This document shows, in pieces, positions 38,229 through 45,286 of a DNA stretch of 64,000 bases. The DNA is taken from the NCBI GenBank assembly GCA_965263225.1, contig CBDHHG010000035.1, forward strand, positions 496,001-560,000, written 5' to 3'. The notes beneath the pieces are model-generated. The model saw only the letters and a list, made by a program, of their open reading frames with translations, was not told where the DNA came from and ran no database searches. The stretch's first letter is position 1, and every line of letters starts with the position of its first letter. The translations under genes were made by a program, and so were the position numbers. The stretch is from DT-111 sp965263225. GTDB lineage: Bacteria > Bacteroidota > Bacteroidia > Chitinophagales > Saprospiraceae.

Positions 38229-38504
38229 ATGGTACTTTCAAATAGTAAAAAGAATGAGTTGATATGGTTACTTCCTAAGATTGGCGGGATTGAAATTATC
38301 AATAAACTTAGATCGATAGGGGCTTTTAACAGTCGAGACTCTATGGTACTATTGTGCTGTTTACAATGGGACTACTATCAACTAGAGCGAGATCGAAGAG
38401 CTGGGCTGGTAGGACATCAGCAATGGTTTCTAATGACAAAGGAAGTAAACTATAACTTAATTTTGCTAATTCTAGATATTTCAGAGCATAACATTGAATA
38501 CTAA
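38229..38504 (+). CDS. Small ORF resembling an effector-associated domain (EAD)
   Basis: 91 residues in an AT-rich patch between pgi and an IS element. The C-terminal half, DSMVLLCCLQWDYYQLERD followed by RRAGLVGHQQWF and NYNLILLILDI, has the spacing of EAD-type helices: a Leu-rich helix with Arg/Tyr, a short charged turn with Gly-Leu, then an Asn-started helix ending in Leu/Ile. EADs are small adaptor domains in bacterial conflict systems, usually fused to or beside proteases or NTPases. No effector is adjacent. The resemblance is by eye and weak; it may be a remnant of a defence locus broken by the IS. Confidence 0.45.
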   Translation: MVLSNSKKNELIWLLPKIGGIEIINKLRSIGAFNSRDSMVLLCCLQWDYYQLERDRRAGLVGHQQWFLMTKEVNYNLILLILDISEHNIEY

Positions 38505-38613
38505 ATCAAGATTAAACGGGGCTTGGGTAGATTTTAAAATAGGAACTTTTTTGTACAGGTTTGACAGATTTCTTTTAGTATGATCGATGGCATTAAACAT
38601 GGATCTATTTTAT

Positions 38614-38622
38614 AAATAATTA
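38614..38622. repeat. Target site duplication, left copy (AAATAATTA)
   Basis: AAATAATTA abuts the left IS end and is repeated exactly at 39782-39790. Nine bases is the duplication length of IS4-group elements such as IS10 and IS50. Confidence 0.85.
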
Positions 38623-38641
38623 CTGAGTACAGGACAAAAAA
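38623..38641 (+). repeat. IS4-type left inverted repeat
   Basis: CTGAGTACAGGACAAAAAA; 17 of 19 bases match the reverse complement of the right end. Confidence 0.85.
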
Positions 38642-38710
38642 CTGAGTAATTGAGAGAAGAGGTAAATTGGTGGTGCTTAAACATCAATTCCTCACCCCCA
38701 ATTACTCGGT
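38641..38710 (+). promoter_or_regulatory. Long hairpin covering the transposase start region
   Basis: ACTGAGTAATTG (38641-38652) pairs with CAATTACTCGGT (38699-38710) over 12 bp with one G-T pair. An inner stem pairs GAGG and AATTG (38659-38669) with CAATT and CCTC (38685-38693). The right arm ends directly before the ATG at 38711, so a transcript entering from outside could fold and hide the ribosome-binding site. IS10 and IS50 are known to protect themselves this way. Confidence 0.6.
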
Positions 38711-39781
38711 ATGAAAGATACAGAAAAGGCTCTTAAAGAAGAGCTTTGTCAGATATTTAGTGGCCATGGCCAGCGCTTAAGCATGATGAGTAAATTGATA
38801 TTAGCCATTCTGAAAATGTGTACAGTCAATTATGCTCAGCTAGCGATGGTTATTAATCCTAAGGTCAAAGTGGATAGCAATTTCAAACGGATTCAACGTT
38901 TTATGAAGAGCTATCGATTTTGCCAGCGTCGCTACATCCAGTTTGCGTGGGCCCAATATGGTGTCCAAGGAAATTGGGTTGCCTTAAGCATGGATCGTAC
39001 CAATTGGAAATTTGGTAAGACCAACATCAATATTTTGACCATTGGAATTTCTTGGCGGGGTACTGCTATTCCTTTGGTATGGATGTTATTGGACAAGCGA
39101 GGCCAGTCTAATCAAAGCGAGCGGATCTTGTTGTTAGAACGTCTTTGGGGCAGTCTAAATATAGACCAGCAAAGAAGAATCCGCTACTTACTGATGGACA
39201 GAGAGTTCGGCGCGCATGATTGGATTACACACCTCCGCTCCAAGCAAATTAGCTTTGTCATCCGAATTCGAAAAGATGCCAATGTGCGCAAACTTGGCAA
39301 AGCCACTACTAGGAAGGCTTGGACCTTATTTCGAGGTAGCGAATTTAAGGTGCTTAGAAAGCCTAGAGTGGTTTTTGGCCATCGACTATACCTAGCTGGT
39401 CAACAAATATCCGATCGTGAATACTTGATTTTGATTAGTGACCACGCCTTGAAACACGGTCGACAGATTTATGGCGAACGCTGGGGCATCGAAGTCTTCT
39501 TTGGCGCTTGCAAATCCAGGGGCTTCAATTTTGAGGATACCCATTTGACCAAACTCGATCGGATTAACACCTTGATCTTTATTCTAGCCATAGCATTTAT
39601 TTGGGCATTAAAAACTGGAGAAATGCTATTAGAATACGGTCATCAAATACCAATCAAGCAATTCAAAAAACGAAGAGCCAAATTGGTCAGCATTTTCAGA
39701 TTGGGCCTAGATCATCTAAAAACCAAACTGCTCAACTTTCTGAGCTTATTTCAAGAAATCTATTTTTTGTCCTGTACATAG
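38711..39781 (+). CDS. IS4-family transposase
   Basis: 356 residues, full length. The DDE catalytic residues appear in LSMDRTNW (Asp, about 95), YLLMDREFGAHDW (Asp, about 160) and YGERWGIEVFFGACKSRGF (Glu, about 262), the last matching the Y-(2)-R-(3)-E-(6)-K signature of IS4. Between the second Asp and the Glu lies a mostly beta insertion region as in IS50. The gene begins directly after a hairpin and ends inside the right inverted repeat. Confidence 0.93.
   Translation: MKDTEKALKEELCQIFSGHGQRLSMMSKLILAILKMCTVNYAQLAMVINPKVKVDSNFKRIQRFMKSYRFCQRRYIQFAWAQYGVQGNWVALSMDRTNWKFGKTNINILTIGISWRGTAIPLVWMLLDKRGQSNQSERILLLERLWGSLNIDQQRRIRYLLMDREFGAHDWITHLRSKQISFVIRIRKDANVRKLGKATTRKAWTLFRGSEFKVLRKPRVVFGHRLYLAGQQISDREYLILISDHALKHGRQIYGERWGIEVFFGACKSRGFNFEDTHLTKLDRINTLIFILAIAFIWALKTGEMLLEYGHQIPIKQFKKRRAKLVSIFRLGLDHLKTKLLNFLSLFQEIYFLSCT
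39763..39781 (-). repeat. IS4-type right inverted repeat
   Basis: TTTTTTGTCCTGTACATAG, overlapping the transposase stop codon TAG. Confidence 0.85.
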
Positions 39782-39790
39782 AAATAATTA
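39782..39790. repeat. Target site duplication, right copy (AAATAATTA)
   Basis: Exact second copy of the 9-bp sequence at 38614-38622. Confidence 0.85.
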
Positions 39791-40049
39791 TTGAGATGGA
39801 ATTATTCTGAAGTGTAACTATTTGTAAGAAAGAAGATCGATAGACCGCAGTTTTTTTACAAAAAGATAATATGCACCCAACCTTTCCCACAAAGTCGTCT
39901 GTCTTACCAAGCAGTAAGAAAGCTTACGGTAGGAGTTGATAACGCTCAGATTACATTTAGTTGGCTGCAATAGCTTTTGCAAGCTAGTCCGCATTTATTT
40001 AAATTGCTGGACTGAGTTGACTTATCCGATTGTTTGGAAACTATAAGCT

Positions 40050-41084
40050 ATGAAATTGTACCAACTATTGCTCCTATTCTTATTGCTAGGTTGTTCCACT
40101 CTTGCTAGCCAGACCCAAGATACGCTGGACGTGATCTACCTGAAAAATGGAATGTTGATGGAAGGGTTAGTAACCAACTTTAAAGAAGATCGTTCCTTAA
40201 AGTTAACATTGCCTGGTGGAGTGAAAATGGGGATTCGCCTAGCTGATATTGATAGCATCAAATGGGTTAATGAATTATCCAATTCCCAAATGATGGATAC
40301 ACGTCAGGCCATCAAATTGAGTCGGATTCAGCTGCAAATGGCACAAGGAAAAGTCTCGATCCCTTTGATTGAAACGGTCTACCTCAAGGATGGACAAGTT
40401 GTAAAGGGGAAGATTATTTCTTACACAAAGGGAGATCGCCTCAGCATGTATGATCAGGCCGGCAATGAATTCATATTCAAGGATGAAGACATCCGTCGGA
40501 TTGTGCAAGATGTGGATCGTTATACGCTCAAGAAATACCTTCGTCAACGCAGGAAAATGTTGCGTCCTTTTAATTATGCTTTTCCAGAAACTGGGACATA
40601 TTATGAGGTCTCCTTGAGTACATTTACTAGCGATACATCTATCGATGAACCCGATCAAACAGCGGTAGGCGTGCATTTTGCGGTAGGAAAGCAGTGGAAC
40701 CGTAATTTTGGAACGGGAATTGGCATAGGTTTAGATGGGTACGACTCTTTTGGGAGCGGAACCACATTGATGCCCTTATATGTACAGGCCAGAGGGTATT
40801 TTCGAAAAAAGTGGCAATCCCCCTTTTACGCTTTCAATGGAGGTTATGCTTTTTCACTGGGAGGAGATACGGAGGCCTTTCAAATTGAAGCAGAGGGCGG
40901 ATGGATGTTCCATCCAGCGTTGGGATGGAGATTTGGGGCATCTGCCCAAAGTAACTTTACGCTTGACCTTGGAGTCAAGTATCAGAAGGCATACATCGAA
41001 CGAATCTCCAATTTTAATGGAGATCTGGAAATCAGAGATATACTATACAGACGCCTTACTTTGCGTTTTGGGCTGGTGTTTTAA
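40050..41084 (+). CDS. Secreted protein with two YLK(N/D)G Sm-like repeats and a barrel-like C-terminus
   Basis: 344 residues with a signal peptide; a possible lipobox (LLLGC) is present. Two similar beta segments occur at about 27-75 (DVIYLKNGMLMEGLVTN) and 108-150 (ETVYLKDGQVVKGKIIS); each resembles a small Sm-like barrel strand set found in Bacteroidota envelope proteins. From about 185 the sequence alternates like a beta-barrel (VGVHFAVGKQWNRNFGTGIGIGL) and ends LTLRFGLVF. It precedes the ECF sigma gene by 20 bp and probably shares its transcript. Function is unknown; a link to envelope sensing is inferred from position. Confidence 0.75.
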   Translation: MKLYQLLLLFLLLGCSTLASQTQDTLDVIYLKNGMLMEGLVTNFKEDRSLKLTLPGGVKMGIRLADIDSIKWVNELSNSQMMDTRQAIKLSRIQLQMAQGKVSIPLIETVYLKDGQVVKGKIISYTKGDRLSMYDQAGNEFIFKDEDIRRIVQDVDRYTLKKYLRQRRKMLRPFNYAFPETGTYYEVSLSTFTSDTSIDEPDQTAVGVHFAVGKQWNRNFGTGIGIGLDGYDSFGSGTTLMPLYVQARGYFRKKWQSPFYAFNGGYAFSLGGDTEAFQIEAEGGWMFHPALGWRFGASAQSNFTLDLGVKYQKAYIERISNFNGDLEIRDILYRRLTLRFGLVF

Positions 41085-41104
41085 AGACCGAAGTCTAGCT
41101 GTTT

Positions 41105-41665
41105 ATGTTTAAGAAAAAAGTATTGTCCGAGAAAGAGTTAGTAGAGGCTTGTGTTGCCAATGACCGGCGAGCACAGGAAGAGCTGTTTCGACGGTTCTTT
41201 CCCACGATGATGCGTATGTGTATGCGCTACGCAGATGATCGAGACGTTGCGATGGAAATCGTCAATACTGGTTTTTTACGCGTTTTCAAGAAGCTACACA
41301 CCTACTCCTTTTCTGGATCGTTAGAAGGATGGATTCGGAGGCTGGTCTTCCATAGTCTGTCGGATTATTTTAAGAAGCAAACAAGGTCGGTGCATTTCCT
41401 TTCTATTGAAGATCGAGATGCACCGCATGAATCAACTGCCCTTGATCAGTTGTTTTGGGAAGATATCATCAAGTTAGTGGACTATTTACCGGCTGCGAGC
41501 AAGGAAGTATTCTGGTTGTACGCGATAGAAGGCTATTCCCATGCCGAGATAGCTGAACGTGTCAACATTAGCGTAGGAACTTCCAAATGGCACTTGTCTA
41601 ATGCTCGAAGTAAATTAAAGAAATTAGTCCAACAAGTTAACAACCGAACAAATTATGCTGGATAA
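41105..41665 (+). CDS. ECF-type RNA polymerase sigma factor
   Basis: 186 residues. Region 2 (about 20-95) includes EELFRRFFPTMMRMCMRYADDRD and TGFLRVFKKLHTY. Region 4 (about 130-175) includes YLPAASKEVFWLYAIEGYSHAEIAERVNISVGTSKWHLSNAR, close in layout to the sigma factor at 7497-8063. Its 3' end overlaps the next gene by 11 bp, again a barrel-type partner, so the two loci share one architecture. Confidence 0.95.
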   Translation: MFKKKVLSEKELVEACVANDRRAQEELFRRFFPTMMRMCMRYADDRDVAMEIVNTGFLRVFKKLHTYSFSGSLEGWIRRLVFHSLSDYFKKQTRSVHFLSIEDRDAPHESTALDQLFWEDIIKLVDYLPAASKEVFWLYAIEGYSHAEIAERVNISVGTSKWHLSNARSKLKKLVQQVNNRTNYAG

Positions 41666-43067
41666 CAGGAATAGCGGATTGGATCCCAGCTTTATCGATA
41701 AAGCCTGGGAGGATATGCGAAGGCAATTGGATGAGGCTATGCCTGTCGAATCCAAGAAAAACCGACCCGTGGCCTGGTGGTGGTGGGCTGCTGCTCTCCT
41801 CTTGCCGATCATGCTTGGCATAGGCCTATATCCTCGAACCACAACTCCAGAATTACAAGCTCTACCCATTCCTGGGCAAGGTAAAGCCATAGCAGGGCCA
41901 GGACCTAAAACGATCCAGCGAAGCACTCCAGTAAAAACCCTATTGGACACCAAAAACCCTATTAATACTTCCTCAAACGCTTTCCCAAAAAAACCAGTTA
42001 CAGCGAAGCTCAGCCCAACTCCCTTCCAACCCTTGAGCGGCCAAATTGCTGATGATCAAGCATTGAAGCCTATAACCATTCCTACCCCTCCTTTACCTAT
42101 AACTAATCAGCAAGAGCTTCAGGTTAAACCAGTAAAAGCTAAGGATTCTCTTCATGTAGCCCCATCCTTGATTTCTCCTCTTGGAAGTATGGCTAACAAT
42201 AGATCAAGGCAACTCCTCCTGAAAGCTTTGCCCACAGAATTCCCCTCACCATTACCAGACCAGGACTTGCTATTTGACAAGGAAGCGGAGGCCTCTTCTG
42301 TTAATAGCCGATATGCTATAGAAATGGGGACCTCTACTCGGAGTTTCTTAAATTTGGATGGTTTCTTCATTGGTATACACAAAGAATGGCAGAAGACTGG
42401 TAGTCGCTGGTCTTTTGGTGTTGGTGTGCATTATCGGCAACAATTACTTCCTTTTCAGACAAGGGATCTATTGAAGGTAAACTCGTCCCGGGCCGCCACA
42501 GATCAGGCAGATTCACCCGTTCAGGAAGAAGCTGTAGGGGGAAGCTTTGAATATGTAGATTTTTCTACCGGAGTGGCCAGGTTCGTGTCCGGGGATAGTT
42601 CCATCAATGTACCGATCAGTAGTTTAAATCTGATACAAAGACTCCACTATATAGATATCCCGACTTACGCTAACTTAAAGTTGGGGCGGAAGTGGGAGGC
42701 ATTCGCAAGCCTTCGTTTCTCGTTTTTAGCCAAAGCTTACTTGGACCATACGAACCGTCCCGTTTCAAGAACCACAGAGGACTTTGCACTGAATAATAGC
42801 GGAGGGAATTCCGGCCAATTTGGAAATCCCCCACTTGCTTCCTATGCTAATCGTTTAGCGTCTAATACAAGAATCGGGACCAATACTAGCGATTTCCATG
42901 GCTTCATGTTATCTGGTGCTATGGGGATCACCTACTATCCATCCCCGCAAGTAGGTTGGCGGCTTCAATACAGTAGCACCCCCGTGAGCTTGTATAATCT
43001 AGGGTCTATTAACATTCGAGATCACTGGCTTGGGACTTCTCTTATCTGGCGATTTGGGGGAAAGTAA
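41655..43067 (+). CDS. Putative sigma partner: inner-membrane helix fused to an outer-membrane beta-barrel
   Basis: 470 residues. The N-terminal cytoplasmic tail (about 1-37) holds IDKAWEDMRRQLDEAMP, matching the W/L..M...L helix also seen in the partner at 8056-9372. One membrane helix follows (VAWWWWAAALLLPIMLGIGL, about 38-57). A Pro-, Lys- and Gln-rich linker of about 150 residues could cross the periplasm. The last 260 residues look like a small outer-membrane barrel (LHYIDIPTYANLKLG, GITYYPSPQVGWRLQYSS), ending WLGTSLIWRFGGK. Overlap with the sigma gene suggests it controls sigma activity. No classical anti-sigma domain is recognised. Confidence 0.75.
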   Translation: MLDNRNSGLDPSFIDKAWEDMRRQLDEAMPVESKKNRPVAWWWWAAALLLPIMLGIGLYPRTTTPELQALPIPGQGKAIAGPGPKTIQRSTPVKTLLDTKNPINTSSNAFPKKPVTAKLSPTPFQPLSGQIADDQALKPITIPTPPLPITNQQELQVKPVKAKDSLHVAPSLISPLGSMANNRSRQLLLKALPTEFPSPLPDQDLLFDKEAEASSVNSRYAIEMGTSTRSFLNLDGFFIGIHKEWQKTGSRWSFGVGVHYRQQLLPFQTRDLLKVNSSRAATDQADSPVQEEAVGGSFEYVDFSTGVARFVSGDSSINVPISSLNLIQRLHYIDIPTYANLKLGRKWEAFASLRFSFLAKAYLDHTNRPVSRTTEDFALNNSGGNSGQFGNPPLASYANRLASNTRIGTNTSDFHGFMLSGAMGITYYPSPQVGWRLQYSSTPVSLYNLGSINIRDHWLGTSLIWRFGGK

Positions 43068-43152
43068 GTCCCATCATCGATAGTAGGTGAATCGGGTTTC
43101 TCCACTGAATGCTAGGCTTTGTCTTACTCGAAGGCATCTAAACTTCATTTTC

Positions 43153-43192
43153 TACGTTAGAATAGAGGAATCTAATTGGAAGAACTAACGTA
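43153..43192 (+). repeat. Inverted repeat just upstream of a start codon
   Basis: TACGTTAG (43153-43160) and CTAACGTA (43185-43192) are perfect 8-bp complements spaced by 24 nt, ending 2 bp before the ATG at 43195. It could be an operator or an RNA hairpin over the ribosome-binding site. Confidence 0.4.
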
Positions 43193-43194
43193 CT

Positions 43195-43962
43195 ATGAGA
43201 GCTTTAATCCCCTCTACTCTAATCACACTAACTATCTTCTGCTTGTTGGCTTGTAACGAGCGCGTAATTCAAGAACCTAACTTGGACTTTGGCTACGATT
43301 ACTTCCCGCTGGAGCTTGGCGATTTTTGGGAGTATGAAGTCGATTCCTTTATTTATCGACCAGGACAGAATGGTGGTGTCGCTATTGACAGTGTTCAGGC
43401 TCAACTTCGGGAGATGGTAGTGGATACCTTTAGAGACAATGCCAATTTGCTCAATTTTATCGTAGAACAGTATACCCGCCGATCGAAGGAAGATATATGG
43501 CAGATTCGTAATGTTTTGCGCTTAGCCAGAAATGAAGAACAAGCCTACCGCATAGAAGATAATCTCCGATTCTTGAAAATGGTATTCCCACCTAAACCAG
43601 AAAGTTCCTGGCCAGGGACGAACTATTTTGATGAATTCATAGCTATTCCCGTAGCGGGTGGAGACATAGAAGTTTTTAAGGGCTGGGAGTCGACGATTCT
43701 GAGTAGGGAGGGGAGCTGGAAGTCCGGAGATTTGAATTTCGAGGAAGTGTTGGAGATTGAAATTGCCGATTTCAATACGTTTATCGAACGTCGAGAGGGG
43801 AAAGAGTATTATGCCAAGGGAGTAGGGCTAATTTCCAGAAGTCTTACTATTTTTGACACGCAATGCCAAATTTGCTGTGCAGGAGATTGCGGGGATCTTC
43901 CGTGGGAAGAAAAAGCAGAACTTGGTTTTGAAATTCGACAAAGACTGATTAGGCATAATTAA
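43195..43962 (+). CDS. Lipoprotein of unknown function
   Basis: 255 residues with a lipoprotein signal (LTIFCLLAC). The mature part begins FGYDYFPLELGDFWEYEVDSF, a motif seen in many Bacteroidota lipoproteins, and forms a beta-rich chain. Near the C-terminus lies a cysteine cluster (TQCQICCAGDCGD) of four closely spaced Cys, which could bind metal or form disulfides. It follows the sigma/barrel pair by 127 bp and may belong to the same regulon. I do not recognise a characterised family. Confidence 0.75.
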   Translation: MRALIPSTLITLTIFCLLACNERVIQEPNLDFGYDYFPLELGDFWEYEVDSFIYRPGQNGGVAIDSVQAQLREMVVDTFRDNANLLNFIVEQYTRRSKEDIWQIRNVLRLARNEEQAYRIEDNLRFLKMVFPPKPESSWPGTNYFDEFIAIPVAGGDIEVFKGWESTILSREGSWKSGDLNFEEVLEIEIADFNTFIERREGKEYYAKGVGLISRSLTIFDTQCQICCAGDCGDLPWEEKAELGFEIRQRLIRHN

Positions 43963-44051
43963 CCTTTGACCAGAACCTAAATAAGCACCATTTGCTCTGC
44001 CGACAAAACTCAAGTTTTACAGACCGGTTTTTCGTGAGAGCAGCGCTACAA

Positions 44052-44582
44052 ATGTCTATGGCCAAGACCTCTTTGCAAGAAGTTGGACAACTAGGGAAGA
44101 CCTTCGGCTTCGACGGAACCCTGAAAGTCAAGATAGATTCCTCCTATTACGCTGAACTCCAAACGGCCGAGGTTGTATTTATCGACACGGCAGGGAATAA
44201 ACTACCCTATTTTCTCACAAAACTTACCTTGGATACGCCCACGACCATCAAGTTTGAAGATGTGAACTCTAAAGAAGAGGCCCAAGTCATTGCTGGGCAA
44301 AAATTGTACTTGGAAGTAGCGACCGAAGTAGTCAAGGGGCCTTTGGGAATGACTGAAATTAGCCATTGGACGGACCTTGTTGATTTTCAGTTAGAGGATG
44401 AAAAAATTGGAACTTTAGGTATTATTGAAGAAATCTACGAATTGCCACAGCAGTGGATGGCCAGTGTGACATATCAGGGAGAAGAAGTATTAATTCCACT
44501 CAATGAAACTTTTGTAAAGCAGATTGATCCGGTGGAGAAAAATGTGCTTACGCTGCTGCCGGACGGGCTCCTTGAACTATGA
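44052..44582 (+). CDS. rimM: Ribosome maturation factor RimM
   Basis: 176 residues from the ATG at 44052; a TTG at 43992 would add 20 residues lacking family similarity. The N-terminal RimM barrel begins VGQLGKTFGFDGTLKVKI. The middle has FEDVNSKEEAQVIAGQKLYLE, where the family has (D/N)(R/K)..AE.LkG..l. The C-terminal PRC-barrel has IIEEIYELPQQWMASVTYQGEEVLIPLNE. RimM assists 16S rRNA processing and 30S head assembly with protein S19. It usually sits with rpsP and trmD; none is adjacent. Its stop overlaps the convergent udk stop by 6 bp. Confidence 0.93.
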   Translation: MSMAKTSLQEVGQLGKTFGFDGTLKVKIDSSYYAELQTAEVVFIDTAGNKLPYFLTKLTLDTPTTIKFEDVNSKEEAQVIAGQKLYLEVATEVVKGPLGMTEISHWTDLVDFQLEDEKIGTLGIIEEIYELPQQWMASVTYQGEEVLIPLNETFVKQIDPVEKNVLTLLPDGLLEL

Positions 44583-45197
44583 GGCATCTAACCTGGCCCG
44601 GATAAAACCTGCCAAAACTTCCATCCCCATATCAAATCCAATATTATTATTGATAATTAGATCGGCCTCTTCTACATAGGGCTTAATGTACTTTTCAAAG
44701 GTGGGAAGAACGTGATGCTCGTAGCGGTATAAGACATCATCAAGTGGGTAATTGCGTTCTACCCGGTCGCGTTTGATTCTTCTAATAACCTTAAGGTTCT
44801 CTTTGGCGTGTAGGAATACTTTTAAATCTAGTAGTTGTTTGATCTTCTTGTAGTGAAAAACAAAAAGACCTTCCACAATTAAAATGGGCGCAGGATGAAA
44901 GGTCAATGTCTTTGGGTTGGCCTTTTCATTGTTAAAGGTGTATTCTTCTCTTTCTACAATTTCACCTGCGATTAAGCGCTGAATATCTTTATGGAATGCT
45001 TTTTTGTCAATAGACTTGGGGCGATCAAAGTTCTTAATGCCGTTGGCGTCTATTTCCTGCATATCACGAGGAAAGTAGTAGTCATCTTGAGAGATCACGC
45101 AAATATCATCTTGCTCAAACCTTTCGCCCAGCTGACGGATGAAGGTAGTTTTACCAGACCCGCTGCCGCCGGTTATCCCAATAATTAGTGGTTTCAT
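44577..45197 (-). CDS. udk: Uridine kinase
   Basis: 206 residues. P-loop GGSGSGKTTF at 10-19, then ISQDDYYFPRDMQEIDANG and NFDRPKSID (substrate-binding region), ILIVEGLFVFHYKKI near 103, and RRIKRDRVERNYPLDDVLYRYEHHVLP in the lid. It phosphorylates uridine and cytidine in pyrimidine salvage; cytoplasmic. It converges with rimM with a 6-bp overlap. Confidence 0.95.
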   Translation of the reverse strand: MKPLIIGITGGSGSGKTTFIRQLGERFEQDDICVISQDDYYFPRDMQEIDANGIKNFDRPKSIDKKAFHKDIQRLIAGEIVEREEYTFNNEKANPKTLTFHPAPILIVEGLFVFHYKKIKQLLDLKVFLHAKENLKVIRRIKRDRVERNYPLDDVLYRYEHHVLPTFEKYIKPYVEEADLIINNNIGFDMGMEVLAGFIRARLDAS

Positions 45198-45224
45198 GTG
45201 CCAGTATTATGGCGCAAAAATAAA

Positions 45225-45249
45225 AATATTCTTCCCGTCAAAGAATATT
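45225..45249 (-). terminator. Intrinsic terminator of the histidine kinase gene
   Basis: Perfect inverted repeat AATATTCTT/AAGAATATT with a 7-nt loop. On the minus strand it is followed by TTTATTTTTG, a U-run, 38 bp after the kinase stop. The same T-rich stretch contains a TAnnTTTG match (45215-45222) that could serve as the udk promoter. Confidence 0.65.
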
Positions 45250-45286
45250 CGAAGGGACATCCTGCTTAAGATATAGGAATTGATTA

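Larger units (their letters stand above)
38623..39781 (+). mobile_element. IS4-type insertion sequence, complete, 1159 bp
   Basis: The ends are CTGAGTACAGGACAAAAAA and the reverse complement of CTATGTACAGGACAAAAAA, 19-bp inverted repeats with two mismatches. The CTGA start is shared with IS10 and IS50. It is flanked by a perfect 9-bp duplication. The transposase stop codon lies in the right repeat. No second copy was seen. Confidence 0.9.

Noticed and set aside
45215..45222. TATTTTTG box on the minus strand as the udk promoter
   Set aside because: It is also the U-run of a good intrinsic terminator for the kinase gene, so its match to the -7 consensus may be incidental.
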